Source of the DNA: Gyrodactylus bullatarudis
Lineage: Eukaryota; Platyhelminthes; Monogenea; Gyrodactylidea; Gyrodactylidae
Assembly: GCA_012064415.1 (NCBI GenBank)
Contig: SSNU01000220.1
Location: 62,001-126,000 of the forward strand
Length of the DNA: 64,000 nucleotides
Direction: 5' to 3'
Below are positions 49,775-61,175 of this stretch, piece after piece. Below the pieces are notes generated by a model. That model had not been told where the DNA came from, ran no database searches, and saw nothing but the letters and a program-made list of their open reading frames with translations. The position numbers and the translations under genes were made by a program. The first letter of the stretch is position 1, and every line of letters starts with the position of its first letter.

Positions 49775-52700
49775 AAAAAATAAAATAAAAATGCAAATAA
49801 GGTGAGATATTCAAAGTTTGAAACTGGAGTCAATCTTTTTTTCCTTCTTAAGTTTAAAAGTTTTTAACGCATCTTGCAAAATATTTAAACAATCAGTTAA
49901 ATAGGTCTTGAAGAGCTCATAACTTTCCATTAGGAAAAAGTTGGAATAAATTTGAGTCTATGAAGGTTTTGAAGAGGGATCCAGTGAGTATTTGGATAAA
50001 AGTAATTTCTTGTTGCCAAGTTTATTATGGTAAGGACAATGGTGACCATTGGTGAGGACAGCCTAATTTCGGAAAAATAAATTAGAATATTTCGAACTCT
50101 TAAAGCTAGCGTTGAATCTTGTGGCTAGGAATATTAAGCTTGTTTTGTAAGGCTTGGCAGATAAATTATAATCCCAAAATAAGCCAAAGTTCTTTACGAA
50201 AAGATGAGAGAGATCTGAGTTAAGTTTTGAAATGATTAAAAGGATAATTCCAAATTACTACTCGACTTGTGAAATTAGTGAGTTATGTTCAATAATGGGA
50301 AAGATGTCATCTGACAAGGAACCTTTCACTTTACGAAAATGCTTTTTCGTTGCATAACACTAGGAATTTTAAATGTAAAAAAAGCGTTTAATTCACTTCA
50401 AGTTTGAATAATGCACGTGCTCTGCTACACTAAAATGTGTTGCTAAAATCCATTTGTTACAAGTCATCAATAAAATTGTTTTTAATATTCCCTACCCTTG
50501 ATACTACTATACCACAACCTGAGTGATACACGATCAATTAATGGACACAGGGTCTCTCATTCAATTCCCTCAAATGTAAAGAGAAGAAACCCCTACAGAT
50601 GGGAGAAGAATAGGCTATCATAAATTTATGTAAATTTTGTTTCAAATCTTGTAGTTTTTTTATTTCAACATATACACTGAATATTATACAGAAGATGAAG
50701 AAGTGATTTGGAAAATAAAAATATTTTATGATAATGGGTCATGAAGAACTCCTCATAAAAACAATTGAGGAATAAATTTAATTTGTGACACCCTAAATTC
50801 TCATCCTTAAATCCTCCATTCATCCACATCAGGGGTTATTAACATAAATTAAATGATGTTATATCTATCTCATTCAATAATAACGACGTAATTGAATTTA
50901 AATTATTCGAGCAAGTTTCTTTTGGTCAGAAGATGAACAAAGTTTATGATAATTTCTTTGCGCCTGTAATAGGCATTCCCTAATAGAGGGGATCATTATC
51001 ATAAACTGGGTGATTTCTTCTATGAGGAACATAAATTCTTTCCAAAATTTAAATTAAACTATCAGGAAATAATGAATTAAGGACTAATCTATAGAACATT
51101 TGCAGTAATTTTTCTGAATGACAAAAAGACTTTTGAACATCAATTGAATGAAAACTCACCCCAAGGGATTCGTTTTCATGTCATCGATAACAAAAAGACC
51201 AAAACGATTCAAAGTAAACTTAGAGAGAAATGAGAGAGGGCAACTGTTATCTAATTTAAGCGAATTAAGCTTTAATCCTGTATTGAGGAAAAAAGAAAAC
51301 TCTCACCAAAGCTACCTGAAAATGGCTAGGACATTTAGCTGCTACTGTTCACAAATCCATTAGAGACACATTTTCCGAAAATCTCACTTTAGGAACCCTT
51401 GAAAATGAATAAATTTAAATCTAAATTAAAGTCAGTTCAAAAACTGGGTGAAAACTAAGTTTTGAAATTATCTTGTGACTGAGGAAGCCATTCAGTTAGA
51501 TTATCAAGAGTAACAATATTCAATTTTTTATCTTTTAAAATAAAGAACAACAAAATTTATTGGGGGTTAAAACTTTTTTCGAACAAGAACAGAGGTGTCT
51601 TTAGTTCAAGAAATATAAAAGATCTTATCTATACAAAAATCATTATGAGGAGTAAGTAAGTATTGTAGAAATGAACGCATGTCGAAAAGAGGCCGAAAAA
51701 GGTGTTGATGATCAACATTCACAATAACACCTTTCAATTTACAAGGAAATAAAAAAAATTCATTACAGCATTAATATGGAATTCTGCTGATAAATTTACA
51801 CAACCAACATGGAAAAAAGGCATACTGAAAGATAACATTCATTCTTTAGTTGAGCGAAGTTTTGTTTCATAGACGACACAATATAGCTATGAAAGGCAGG
51901 GTCGTTATTCATTTTATTTTTCCACTGCCACTTATAACACCTTGCCAAGACCAAGGAAAATACGACAAGAGAATATTAATTCGTTCTTTTTTTAAAATAT
52001 ATTACATGCTCTTTTTTGTCTAAATTCATGTATTTGGAATATCAAAGGGAAGAAGTGTGGAATGATTGAGGAGCAGTGTTGTTTTAGATTCATTGAATTT
52101 GCCTCTAACAAGTTTCTAATTCAAAGACACCTGTAAATAATAAATAAATTATTGTCTATGGTGTACTAATAAAAAACATTTCTACAAGTATTCATTTTTC
52201 TAGGTGGAAGAAATGAATACAAAATTCACTAGGAAAGATTGAGATGGGTATGTCAGGAACCCTTGTCTTGTCACACACGTGAAGGAATTTGTTTTATTTT
52301 TATCCAACATATCAGACTTGCTAGGATTATTTTGACATTCAAGAAAATTCACAAAAAAACTCAAGAATTTTTATGTATCCAGATTATGAAGAATTCTTTT
52401 ACCATTTTGAAGAGAAAAATAAATATTTTCTATTAATTTTCAAAGTATTTCATATTCGAAATTTCATTAATGTTTAAGTAAAAATGATCAAGAAATCTAA
52501 ATTCGACTTTCAAAGGATAATCATCTTATGTATCCCCTTTCTAATTGCCCCTCATACTTTGAAATCAATGAAAATATTGACGAAATAGATTAGAAAGATA
52601 TTCAAAAATACAAGAAAGTCCCCCTATTGGAGGGCCTCTAATTTTAGGAATGAGTAAAGAGAGTAATAAATAAGGTGTATTTGATGGATTTCTAAAATTT

Positions 52701-54380
52701 CTTTGAATCATTACAATTCATTTCAGCTAAAAATTCTCTAAATGTCAGAAAAACTTATCGTTAACCATTTTAACATTCAGACTAAGCTGATAAAGAATTC
52801 TTCAATATATATTTCGAGGCATGTCAAAATAATAACATGAATAAAATTTTGAAAAAGAAATAAAATAATCCAAGGTGTCAAGGGGGAAAAGATGATTTTG
52901 ACAGGTGATTAAAGCTTTTTTAGGTACACCTTCTTACATTTCAATCAGACAAAAAATAGTGTACGTTTCAAATTGATTTCGAGCACGAAGAATATGTTCA
53001 CACTGGAGGTGTGGAAATCGGTGAGAGTCTATTTTCGCAGTTTGTCATATCAATTGATCCCTGATCAAGATGTCATTGGATTTTTAAAGCTGAATGCCAC
53101 AAGATCGTCTATTTAAGATCAAATTTGAAATGACGATAATGAATTCCAGGAAAAGACATTCATCGAACGAGATTTTGTATGTAATTTGAGTGCAATGAAA
53201 GGTTTCTTTTTGTATAATTAAATTATTTAGTTCTGTTACAGAAAGCATCCAGGAACCAACAAAGAAAGACAACACGAAATCTTTGTCATTTCTTGTAAGA
53301 ACAATAAAAGCGAGTGAATAGTTTCTCAGATTAGATATTTTTGTGTGTACGAAAAACAGTGAGATTTTTATGAAGTTTTTAGAGCCTCCTTGGTTAAAAG
53401 TTTCACACAATTGATTGTTATCTCTCCTTAATTTATGCTTGGAATAGTTCTTGCATATTTCTTGGTTGGCTCATGTTCTCCTGCAATTCCAAACTGGAAC
53501 CCTTTTGTTATATATTTAAGCATTAACAATAAATTTTACTGTTTCTTCCTTTTGTGTTTATCAGTAACAAGAAATCTTTCAAATTAAGAATGTTCCTTGA
53601 ACAATAAAATTTACAGATCTTTCACGTGTCTTTTTCCACTTTTCATGGGGGGAAAACATTACATTATTACAGGGAGACTTAAAATTTATTGCTGGCTTTA
53701 ATTTATTTTCATAATTTTACTTTGATTTATAGTTTTTTCTCAAAAAATCAGATTAGATCGATGAGGTGTCGGAGCAAAATAAAATAATACTAAATCACTT
53801 TAAATTATTGACCACTTGATCATTCAAAATCTCTTCTTTACTCAATTCTTTATTTTCTATAAAATTCAATCTAGTCTCGCTAATATAAACGGAAGGTTTA
53901 AGCCTTCAATTGCCTTGAAAATCTTGTATCTTATACTTTCATTTCAGAAAAAAATCCCAAATCAACGAAAATGGTCAGGTCAAGGATAGAGCAAGTAGCA
54001 TTTCAAATATCGAAATTTTCTCTATTTTACAACTTATCGGCTTGTTTCATTGTGAGATCCGAGTTATCTTAATATCAACTAGCTATATTATTTGATTACC
54101 CAGAAAATTTTTTCTCAGTAGAAAATATTAATCTTAAATTGGAATTCTCGAGAAAGTAACAGTATTAATGATGAACGCTCTATAAATGCGATTAATAGGA
54201 AAAATATTAAATTCATTAAAGAAATGAAAATTATACTGTAAGCATGTGGAATATTCAGAACAAATAAATTCAGCCAATAGGAATCGAGGGTGTAGAAAAG
54301 TCTTTTTGTATACTACAATACAGCGTATTAACATACAACCAACACGCATGGAACATGAAGTACCAACATAGAATTCTTAA
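49775..54380. other. Gene-poor stretch upstream of the bHLH gene
   Basis: 4.6 kb with no recognisable gene. Open stretches such as 53084-53410 (minus) and 51148-51363 (plus) have no domain or splice support. Its position upstream of a developmental transcription factor makes it a plausible place for enhancers, but I see no specific site. Confidence 0.5.
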
Positions 54381-54504
54381 CCAATCAGAATGATTCCGTA
54401 AAAAGCTTCCTTTACACATTTATGAGGGTGAGACAACCAATTATATTCAACGGGGTATATAAGGGTCTTGAATGATCTAGTGTTCGATCATCAAACTCTC
54501 CAAA
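54381..54504 (+). promoter_or_regulatory. TATA-type promoter of the HAND-like gene
   Basis: TATATAAG at 54456-54463 lies about 42 bp before the ATG, placing the start site near 54486 (GATCATCAAAC). The 5' UTR would be only about 18 nt. CCAAT motifs occur at 54381-54388 (CCAATCAG) and near 54436. This is the clearest core promoter in the window. Confidence 0.6.
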
Positions 54505-55399
54505 ATGTCCCACGATAACCTCAGTCATCAATACAACTATTTTCAGTCAACTTATCAATCTCCGCACAATTTAATGGCGTATCCAAATAATTCCAATGCT
54601 CAGAGTTATCAATATTCAGAATATTGTAGTGTTCCATCAAGTGGTCAGTATATTGGGATCGCCCTAAATCAAAATTCAGGATCTTTCGAAGATAGTGGAT
54701 ACGATTCTACTTTATCTTCGATTGAACGTCAGAGCTTTGGTCATTCAACACCAGAGCAAATTTCCAGATCATACTATAACTCAAGCTATTCCCAGTCTCA
54801 AACAAATGAAAAGAATTCAAGTTTCCTTGAACCCTTGGCTGCATTTTCCCCGACATCTATCAAGACAAAGGTTAGTTCCAGTGTTAAACTTTATTGTTTT
54901 AATCATTTAAAATATTAACTTTTTAAGGACTTGAAAGAGGAATACGAAGAAAATTATTTCACAGAACAAATTCAAACAAGTACTTCGACCACAGAGCTCC
55001 CAGCTGTTGAAAAGGAAAGTAAGCTCTTGAAGAAGAAAAAGCACCAGAGAATACAAGACCAGAACCGAACACGTGCATTAAACCAGGCCTTTTGTAAGCT
55101 GCGAACGTGCCTCCCTGAAATCCCAAAGGATACAAAACTCACAAAAATCCGAACGCTGCGTTACGCCATTAGCTACATAAAAGAACTAATGATTCTGACA
55201 GGAAATCAGGAAAATTCAAGCACTTCATCTTCCCTTGATACTCACATTCTTATGAAGGTAATTTTTTTCTCAATTTAATCATGTTTTTCTTTGGAAGCAT
55301 AACATCTAATCACATTCCTTTTATTTCAAGAACATTCAGGACTGCGAAGATCAACTTTTAATGGAGAATGACTCGGTTAATATTTCAAATTATTACTAA
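54505..55399 (+). CDS. HAND-like bHLH transcription factor
   Basis: Three exons (54505-54870, 54928-55257, 55331-55399) give 254 residues. The N-terminal half is rich in Tyr, Ser, Asn and Gln, like an activation region. The bHLH domain spans about residues 159-211: helix 1 LNQAFCKLRTCLPEIP, loop KDTK, helix 2 LTKIRTLRYAISYIKELM. The loop and helix 2 resemble HAND proteins most (PxDTKLSKIKTLRLATSYI) and are close to the Twist group. HAND factors specify mesoderm and heart-like tissue in animals. The basic region reads RIQDQNRTR: the E-box-contacting Glu-Arg pair is replaced by Asp166-Gln167, so DNA binding may be altered. A neighbouring group A family cannot be excluded. AATAAA is at 55537-55542. 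Confidence 0.75.
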
Positions 55400-55542
55400 A
55401 ACCTATCCACAGTAAAAGGACGAAAACATTTAAATTCAGATCAGAAGATTTTTATATATTTTTCCCAAACTCGATAATATTCAAACAGTTATAAAAAACA
55501 AAAGAATTGTTTATTTTGTATTTATTTTTGTGTAGAAATAAA

Positions 55543-56348
55543 GTTTTCAATAAAATTTTTTTCCCAAAAAATTATGCATCAATTTTTAAAATAAATTTAT
55601 TAAATAGAGCCTGTTGATTATTTGTATCGAATAAAATATGATCATTATCACTACGACCGCAGGAGTTGATTAAACAGCTCATCTACTGTAAAAAAACAAC
55701 GATCCAAATAGAAACTATTTTTCATTGTGTAACAGATTTTCTGACAATCCCCAACATCTTTCCTCGGTAATTGGCTTTGATGGGAAAGATACTGGGTTCA
55801 TAAATTATTAATTCATTCAACAAGAAATTAGATGAACAGGAGAATCTATCATATACAAATATTATTTTGGTGCTAAAAGATTGGCTAAACTGTTTCTATT
55901 GATGAAAGCGATCACCATAGATTACTAGGGTTCATAGGGCAATGATTCCAACATCTAGCAGTTCAATTTAATAGTAATTATGTAAACTAATTCGAAAATT
56001 GATTGGAACCTACACATTCAATTGCTATTAGGGCCGACTAAGTAATCGGAAATGTTTCTTCTTTATTTCATTCATGAAAATCCTGAATTTTCAATTTTTT
56101 TTGTTAGACAAAACACTTATATTTGTAGAAATATAGAAAATACAAAATGAGTATAGCTAATCTTGCGATGAAAAGGATATCTCTTTTTAATAATAAATAA
56201 ATATAATAAAATAAAAAATTTCAATAATCACATACTAATAATAATATCACATAATCTATTTAATGATTGGCGCAAAACTAATCTAAAAAATACCAAAAAT
56301 TTGAAAAATTTAATTAATCACAGCTTTTGTGAATCAGAATAAACTTAA
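55543..56348. other. Spacer downstream of the bHLH gene
   Basis: AT-rich; no ORF or element recognised. A second AATAAA lies at about 55549. Confidence 0.5.
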
Positions 56349-56911
56349 GGATTGATTCCAAAAGTAGCCCCAAAATTTTGATGAATTTTGAATAATCACA
56401 AAACTAGCCCCAATCTAGAAATTTTTTCTCAGATTTAGCCCCAAATTTTTCCAAAATTAACCCCATCGTAATTAAGTTCATCGAATTCTGAAATTTTCAA
56501 CTTTTTTGAAATACTAATATTAGTTGTTTATCATCTCTATTAACAATTAAAAATACGTTGTTCAAATTTCTCCATATAAGTTTTATTGAAAATTTTCTTT
56601 GATATTCATCTTCTTTGCACATTCTTAAGTCTTAAAATTCTTAATTTACGTGGTCGGCCTATTTTCTTCTTTGCTTCAAGGTCAAACAAGCATTACTATC
56701 TTTATAAACGATGCATTCAGTTGAGAATAATTTGAGACAAATATTTCAAAAAAAGTTGAGAATTCAGAATTTCAGAATTTGATGAACTGCAAAATTTGGG
56801 GCTAAATCTGACAAAAAACTCTAGAATGGGGCTAGTTTTGGGATTATTCCCACTTTGGGGCTACTTTTGGGAATTTTCAAATAGATTTGGGTCCCTTTTG
56901 GAATTAACCCT
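56349..56911. mobile_element. 563-bp foldback element with AGCCCC-rich arms
   Basis: The ends are inverted repeats of about 150 bp with indels. Repeated phrases such as AAAAGTAGCCCCAAA, AAAACTAGCCCCA and AGATTTAGCCCCAAATTTT in the left arm (56360-56460) reappear inverted in the right arm (56780-56870). Further in, GTTCATC.AATTCTGAAATT also pairs. The centre is AT-rich and non-coding. This is the architecture of a non-autonomous foldback transposon. Confidence 0.7.
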
Positions 56912-58001
56912 AAACTTAATTGGATTATAAATTCATTGAAATGAAATATATAAGGTAAATCCAGTTTTTAGTGGAACCGTACAGGGGACTGAGAAAAACT
57001 CTATTCTAGAATGCCGCAAGAAATTCAACCCAAGAAGTTGCTATCGATTAGAGAATTCAGAAAAAAAGTAATCTTAATCTGATTAAGATCTCCAAAAAGG
57101 AATTCTTCCCTACTTTCTTCAGGAGAACTCTTTTCTTGTAATTATAATTTTTTACTTCGTTAAAATGTCAACTGAAAAATTCATTCTCCATCATTCAGTC
57201 CATCAAATATTTCCCTGAATGTAACTCTGTATTTTTTTCATAGGGAAGAGTTTTTCTGTGTTTAGTTACCTGTGAAAAAAAGAATAGGAAAACTGCATTC
57301 TTTATACTTTTTATTATTTCTTAATACTGTATTATTTAACATTTCGATCAAGGCGATAAAGAAGAAACGATTAAAAACACAACAGGTTCCTTGCTATAAT
57401 TCATTTTCTGTAAAATACACATCATTAATTTTACAGCATTTTTGAATGACAGATGAAATTGACTGATAAAATCCATGCCACTACCTCTAGCTAGTCTGAA
57501 AAATATGGGCCCAGGGAAATATGAAGATTCACTTTCACCAGTAGGGATTTTCCACTTAAAAGTCTGTGATTCTTCCTGTCCTGATGAAGAATTGGCAAGG
57601 ATTAATTTCTCAATTTGATAGTGATTGAGAGGAAATTATTTCAAAACTTATTCATTAATGGATTCTGAAAATTTCTTTTTCGTGAAGAACACTCACGAAG
57701 AAAATGAATTCAAAACCAAGTTAATCCTCATGAAAGAGGATTCGTAGATTTCTTGGAGTGTTTAATGGAATTTTATTTGTCATTTTGAATATCAGATTGT
57801 CTCAATCTTCCTTTGAAAGTGAATAAAAAGTTTATTTTGGATTTACAGTTATTATTTTTTTTTTGAAATTGAAACATTTATATTTGTTCATAGAAATGAT
57901 TTGTACAAATAAGGGAACAGGGAAAGAGTGTTCAATGACCCAGTTATTTTAGATGAATCTGAGAACTTACAGAAATCTTTTACAAAAATCTCATATTTTC
58001 A
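56912..58001. other. Spacer between repeats
   Basis: No gene, RNA or repeat structure recognised. Confidence 0.5.
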
Positions 58002-58424
58002 TCAAGGTCTCAGAATTTTCTGATGATTTTTTAGAAAAAGGTTTAAGAAAAATATTCCGCAAACTCGAAATTTGAAAATGCGTACAATATTTTCCAGATT
58101 TTTTTTCTTAATTGAAAGTAAGCCTTTTGAAACAGATTCCAAAAAATCATCAGAAAATTTTTGAACCCTTTGCATGATAAAAGAAGATACCAAATATTTA
58201 TTTCTGGTGGCTTGTATTGGTCTATCTGTATAAAAAGAAAAAGGAGAGAAAGGTGTAGTATTTCTTAAAAAATAAGGATTATAAAAATTACAGTGATTGT
58301 TATAGTAATCAGAATTATTAGAGTAATAACTTTGATAATATAATTCATCACTTGAAAGAACATTAAAATTAAGATTAGAATAAAAAACATTTAGATTACC
58401 CTGATAAAAATAGTTAGGACTCAC
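58002..58424 (-). other. Asn/Tyr/Ser-rich open frame overlapping the inverted repeat, probably not a gene
   Basis: About 140 codons are open, but the frame starts with GTG rather than ATG, so it would need an upstream exon. Residues in the arm are rich in Asn, Tyr and Ser (YYQSYYSNNSDYYNNHCNFY), and the part outside the arm is Lys/Leu/Phe-rich. The right arm repeats the same reading frame on the plus strand and ends at a TAA at 58613-58615. I do not recognise a domain. It could be a decayed exon of a low-complexity protein that was duplicated in inverted orientation. Confidence 0.2.
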
Positions 58425-58619
58425 AGGGTAATCTAAATGTTTTTTATTCTAATCTTAATTTTAATGTTCTTTCAAGTGATGAATTATATTATCAAAGTTA
58501 TTACTCTAATAATTCTGATTACTATAACAATCACTGTAATTTTTATAATCCTTATTTTTTAAGAAATACTACACCTTTCTCTCCTTTTTCTTTTTATACA
58601 GATAGACCAATATAAGCCA
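58208..58619. repeat. Near-perfect inverted repeat, 196-bp arms, 20-bp spacer
   Basis: The left arm 58208-58403 and right arm 58424-58619 are reverse complements with a single mismatch that I could find (CAATACAAG versus CAATATAAG near the outer end), symmetric about 58413.5. The spacer is 58404-58423. RNA from this region would fold into a nearly perfect 196-bp hairpin. No target-site duplication or transposon end is evident. Confidence 0.9.
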
Positions 58620-60529
58620 GAATACAACATAGTCAGGTAGCAAGCGAATAACGTTATAGTCAAGTGGAAAGGTAGTCGAAAGACGCTTTTACGAGATCAG
58701 AATTTGAAAAAAAAGCCAAATTTCACTATTGAATATTTGACTGATTTACCGAATCGAAATTTCAAAAATGTTCACAGTTTTCTTGGAAATAATTTGTTCT
58801 TGAAATGGTTTCTTCTGAAAATCTTTAATATATTATAAAAGATTCTATACTTCAAATCAATTAGCTCTATTTTACACTTAGGGATGGTAGGAAATCTTCT
58901 TGATCTTACAATTGCTGCATCAATTTAGAGAAATTCTTTTATGGTTTGCTCATTTTTTGTCTTTTGACCTCTTTCGTCAAAGACAAAAAACGAGTTAACC
59001 ACATGACCCAAATTTTTGGGGGAAAATTTCAAAGGTGTTAAAAATACCTATTCATATCATAGAGTATTTTATTATTTATTTTTAATTCCTCTTAATTATC
59101 GCAAGATAATAAAATAATTTCCTATTCATGTCTTAAACCCTCGTTAAGCAAGGATAGGAGCTTCTACAATAGCAGAAATATTAAGTCTTTCATTCTTCGT
59201 GTATTCCAGAGAAAAACAACATGCTTTTTATGTTTTATTTTACAAATTTTTTATGATTACTTTAACAACATTTAAGTGTTAATAAGAATGTCCCTTAAAT
59301 TCGCGAACTTGGTAGGTATAAATAAATGAATAGAGTCAAGGTCTATGTTATACAGAGGGACCCAACTTGTAGGAATCATAAATTCTAGCACATGGAGAAA
59401 ACTAATATCCACTTAATAACATATATCAAGAATATGCATTAGCTTGTGAGAAGTGTAAAGATTGACTAAATTTGTATAACCAACCTTCTAAAGTCCCTGT
59501 ATAAGAGAGTTAGCTTGTGTTTTATATTTACATAACAAATCCCCAACCCTCTTATTACATAGATTTTTTCATTCATACACAAACCAAGTCTATTGAGTTA
59601 TGCAGTAGTGGAAAGAGTAAAACTTAACTTTATCCTATTCCATGTTACCTCTTTTAGTGTATTTTGTTTTTAAATGAAGTAATTTTATAGCTTAGAAAGG
59701 AATCTGATAAGAAAATTACTTCCAAAATCATCTGTAGACGAATAATAAGTTGTATAAATGTGAAAAATGGGATAGAGCTTCGGTTGAAACTTGAAAACTA
59801 TCATTTAATGTTTTTAAAGATTTTTATACGTGTTATCAATCTCTTAGTTTCCTACTCGGATTATCTGAGAAGTTTTCAGTTAGTTTCGTGATTTTTACAA
59901 AATTGTCAATATTTCAGAAATTCTTATTGTACAATTATTAAAAGAATAAATTTAATGAAAAGTATGGACACTTTCTATATTTAATTATTATTCTTATGTT
60001 TTCGAGGTCCAGGTTGAAATTTATTGCTGATTTCGATGTGAGAGGATGTTTAAATTTTTTATTTTAGTCAGAAATATCGATCACTTTAGATAAGTATCAA
60101 GATTATAATATTGAAAAAATAAATGAGTAAGAAATTCAAAGTAATATTACGACATATCATAATTTAAACGATAGTTAAACCAGTTTTGACGACCCAAACT
60201 TTTGCAAGAAATACAAATTAGTTTTTAATAATTTGCTATGTGAAAGAATAGTATTTCTTCTGACTCTAACGGTTCTCAACTCTCTATGATAACAAAGTAA
60301 CTAATATTAGGTGTTACTACATTGGATTGAAGACCAAAGTCTGAGCAAGATACGGATTTAAAAATAGTGTAGAATAAATTTTAAAAGCCTAGAAAAGATT
60401 TATTTAATATGAAGAAGAACAATTCTAAAATATTCTTGTTTCTAAATATGAAATAGATATTTAGATGATAAAGATGATATAAATGTGTATTTTAAATATG
60501 AAGCAATGAATATAAGAGGAGGGTCTATA
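58620..60529. other. Spacer before the Tc1 element
   Basis: 1.9 kb of AT-rich sequence in which I see no gene or structured repeat. Confidence 0.5.
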
Positions 60530-61173
60530 GAGTGGTCGATAAAAAAAAAGTTTTCACCAAAAATCCTTATTTTTTAATTAATCTAATATGCTAAAAAATT
60601 AATTGGTTTCGGAAGATCCCTATCAACATAAATTACGAACATTGACTTTTAAATTAAATTCATCTTTAATTTGACGAGCAGTTCTTTTGTTTTTTACAGC
60701 ATCATATCTAATTTTACTTTTGAGGCAATTCGGTATTATTGCCTTTTTTCCCCTTCTTTCTTTGAATTTTACTGATTCTTCAGTCTTAAAAAAGTTGTTT
60801 ATTGAGGTAGAAGAACAACTGAGATTTCTAGCGATCCTTCTATGACTGAAACCCTCTTGCTTGAGCTCAATAGCTCGTTCCCTCTCCAATGCACAGAGTT
60901 TTGAATTTTTAGTTCTATCAGGTATCATCAATTAGCAATTGATTCCAAAATATGAAAAATCGAAAGTTTTGAAGTTAAAATTTAAGCAAAATTTCTTCTT
61001 AACTAAATGAAAGTACCTATAGTTCAGAAATAGCTTTTGTCGTCATTAATAAATCTGTTCTTATGAATAGTAAATTTTTTTCTCTTTCTACTGATGTATT
61101 TTTTAATTTTCTAGCATATAAGATAACTTAAAAATTGAGGATTTTTGGTGAAAACTTTTTTTGTCGACCACAA
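60530..61173. mobile_element. Internally deleted Tc1/mariner element
   Basis: Terminal inverted repeats of about 70 bp: GAGTGGTCGATAAAAA at 60530 pairs with TTTTTGTCGACCAC ending near 61171, and AGTTTTCACCAAAAATCC pairs with GGATTTTTGGTGAAAACT. Both ends are flanked by TA (60528-60529 and 61174-61175), the Tc1/mariner target site. At 644 bp it is about half the length of an autonomous element. The inside holds a transposase fragment. Confidence 0.8.
60623..60931 (-). pseudogene. Tc1-type transposase remnant (DNA-binding part only)
   Basis: About 102 codons encode an N-terminal helix-turn-helix (ERAIELKQEGFSHRRIARNL) and a basic linker (RRGKKA). The start of a second helix-turn-helix follows (KRTARQIKDEF). 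The DDE/DDD catalytic region is missing, so it cannot transpose by itself. It lies inside the 60530-61173 element. Confidence 0.75.
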
Positions 61174-61175
61174 TA

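Noticed and set aside
53084..53410. 108-codon minus-strand open frame
   Set aside because: No recognisable domain, splice context or promoter; such lengths occur by chance in this sequence.
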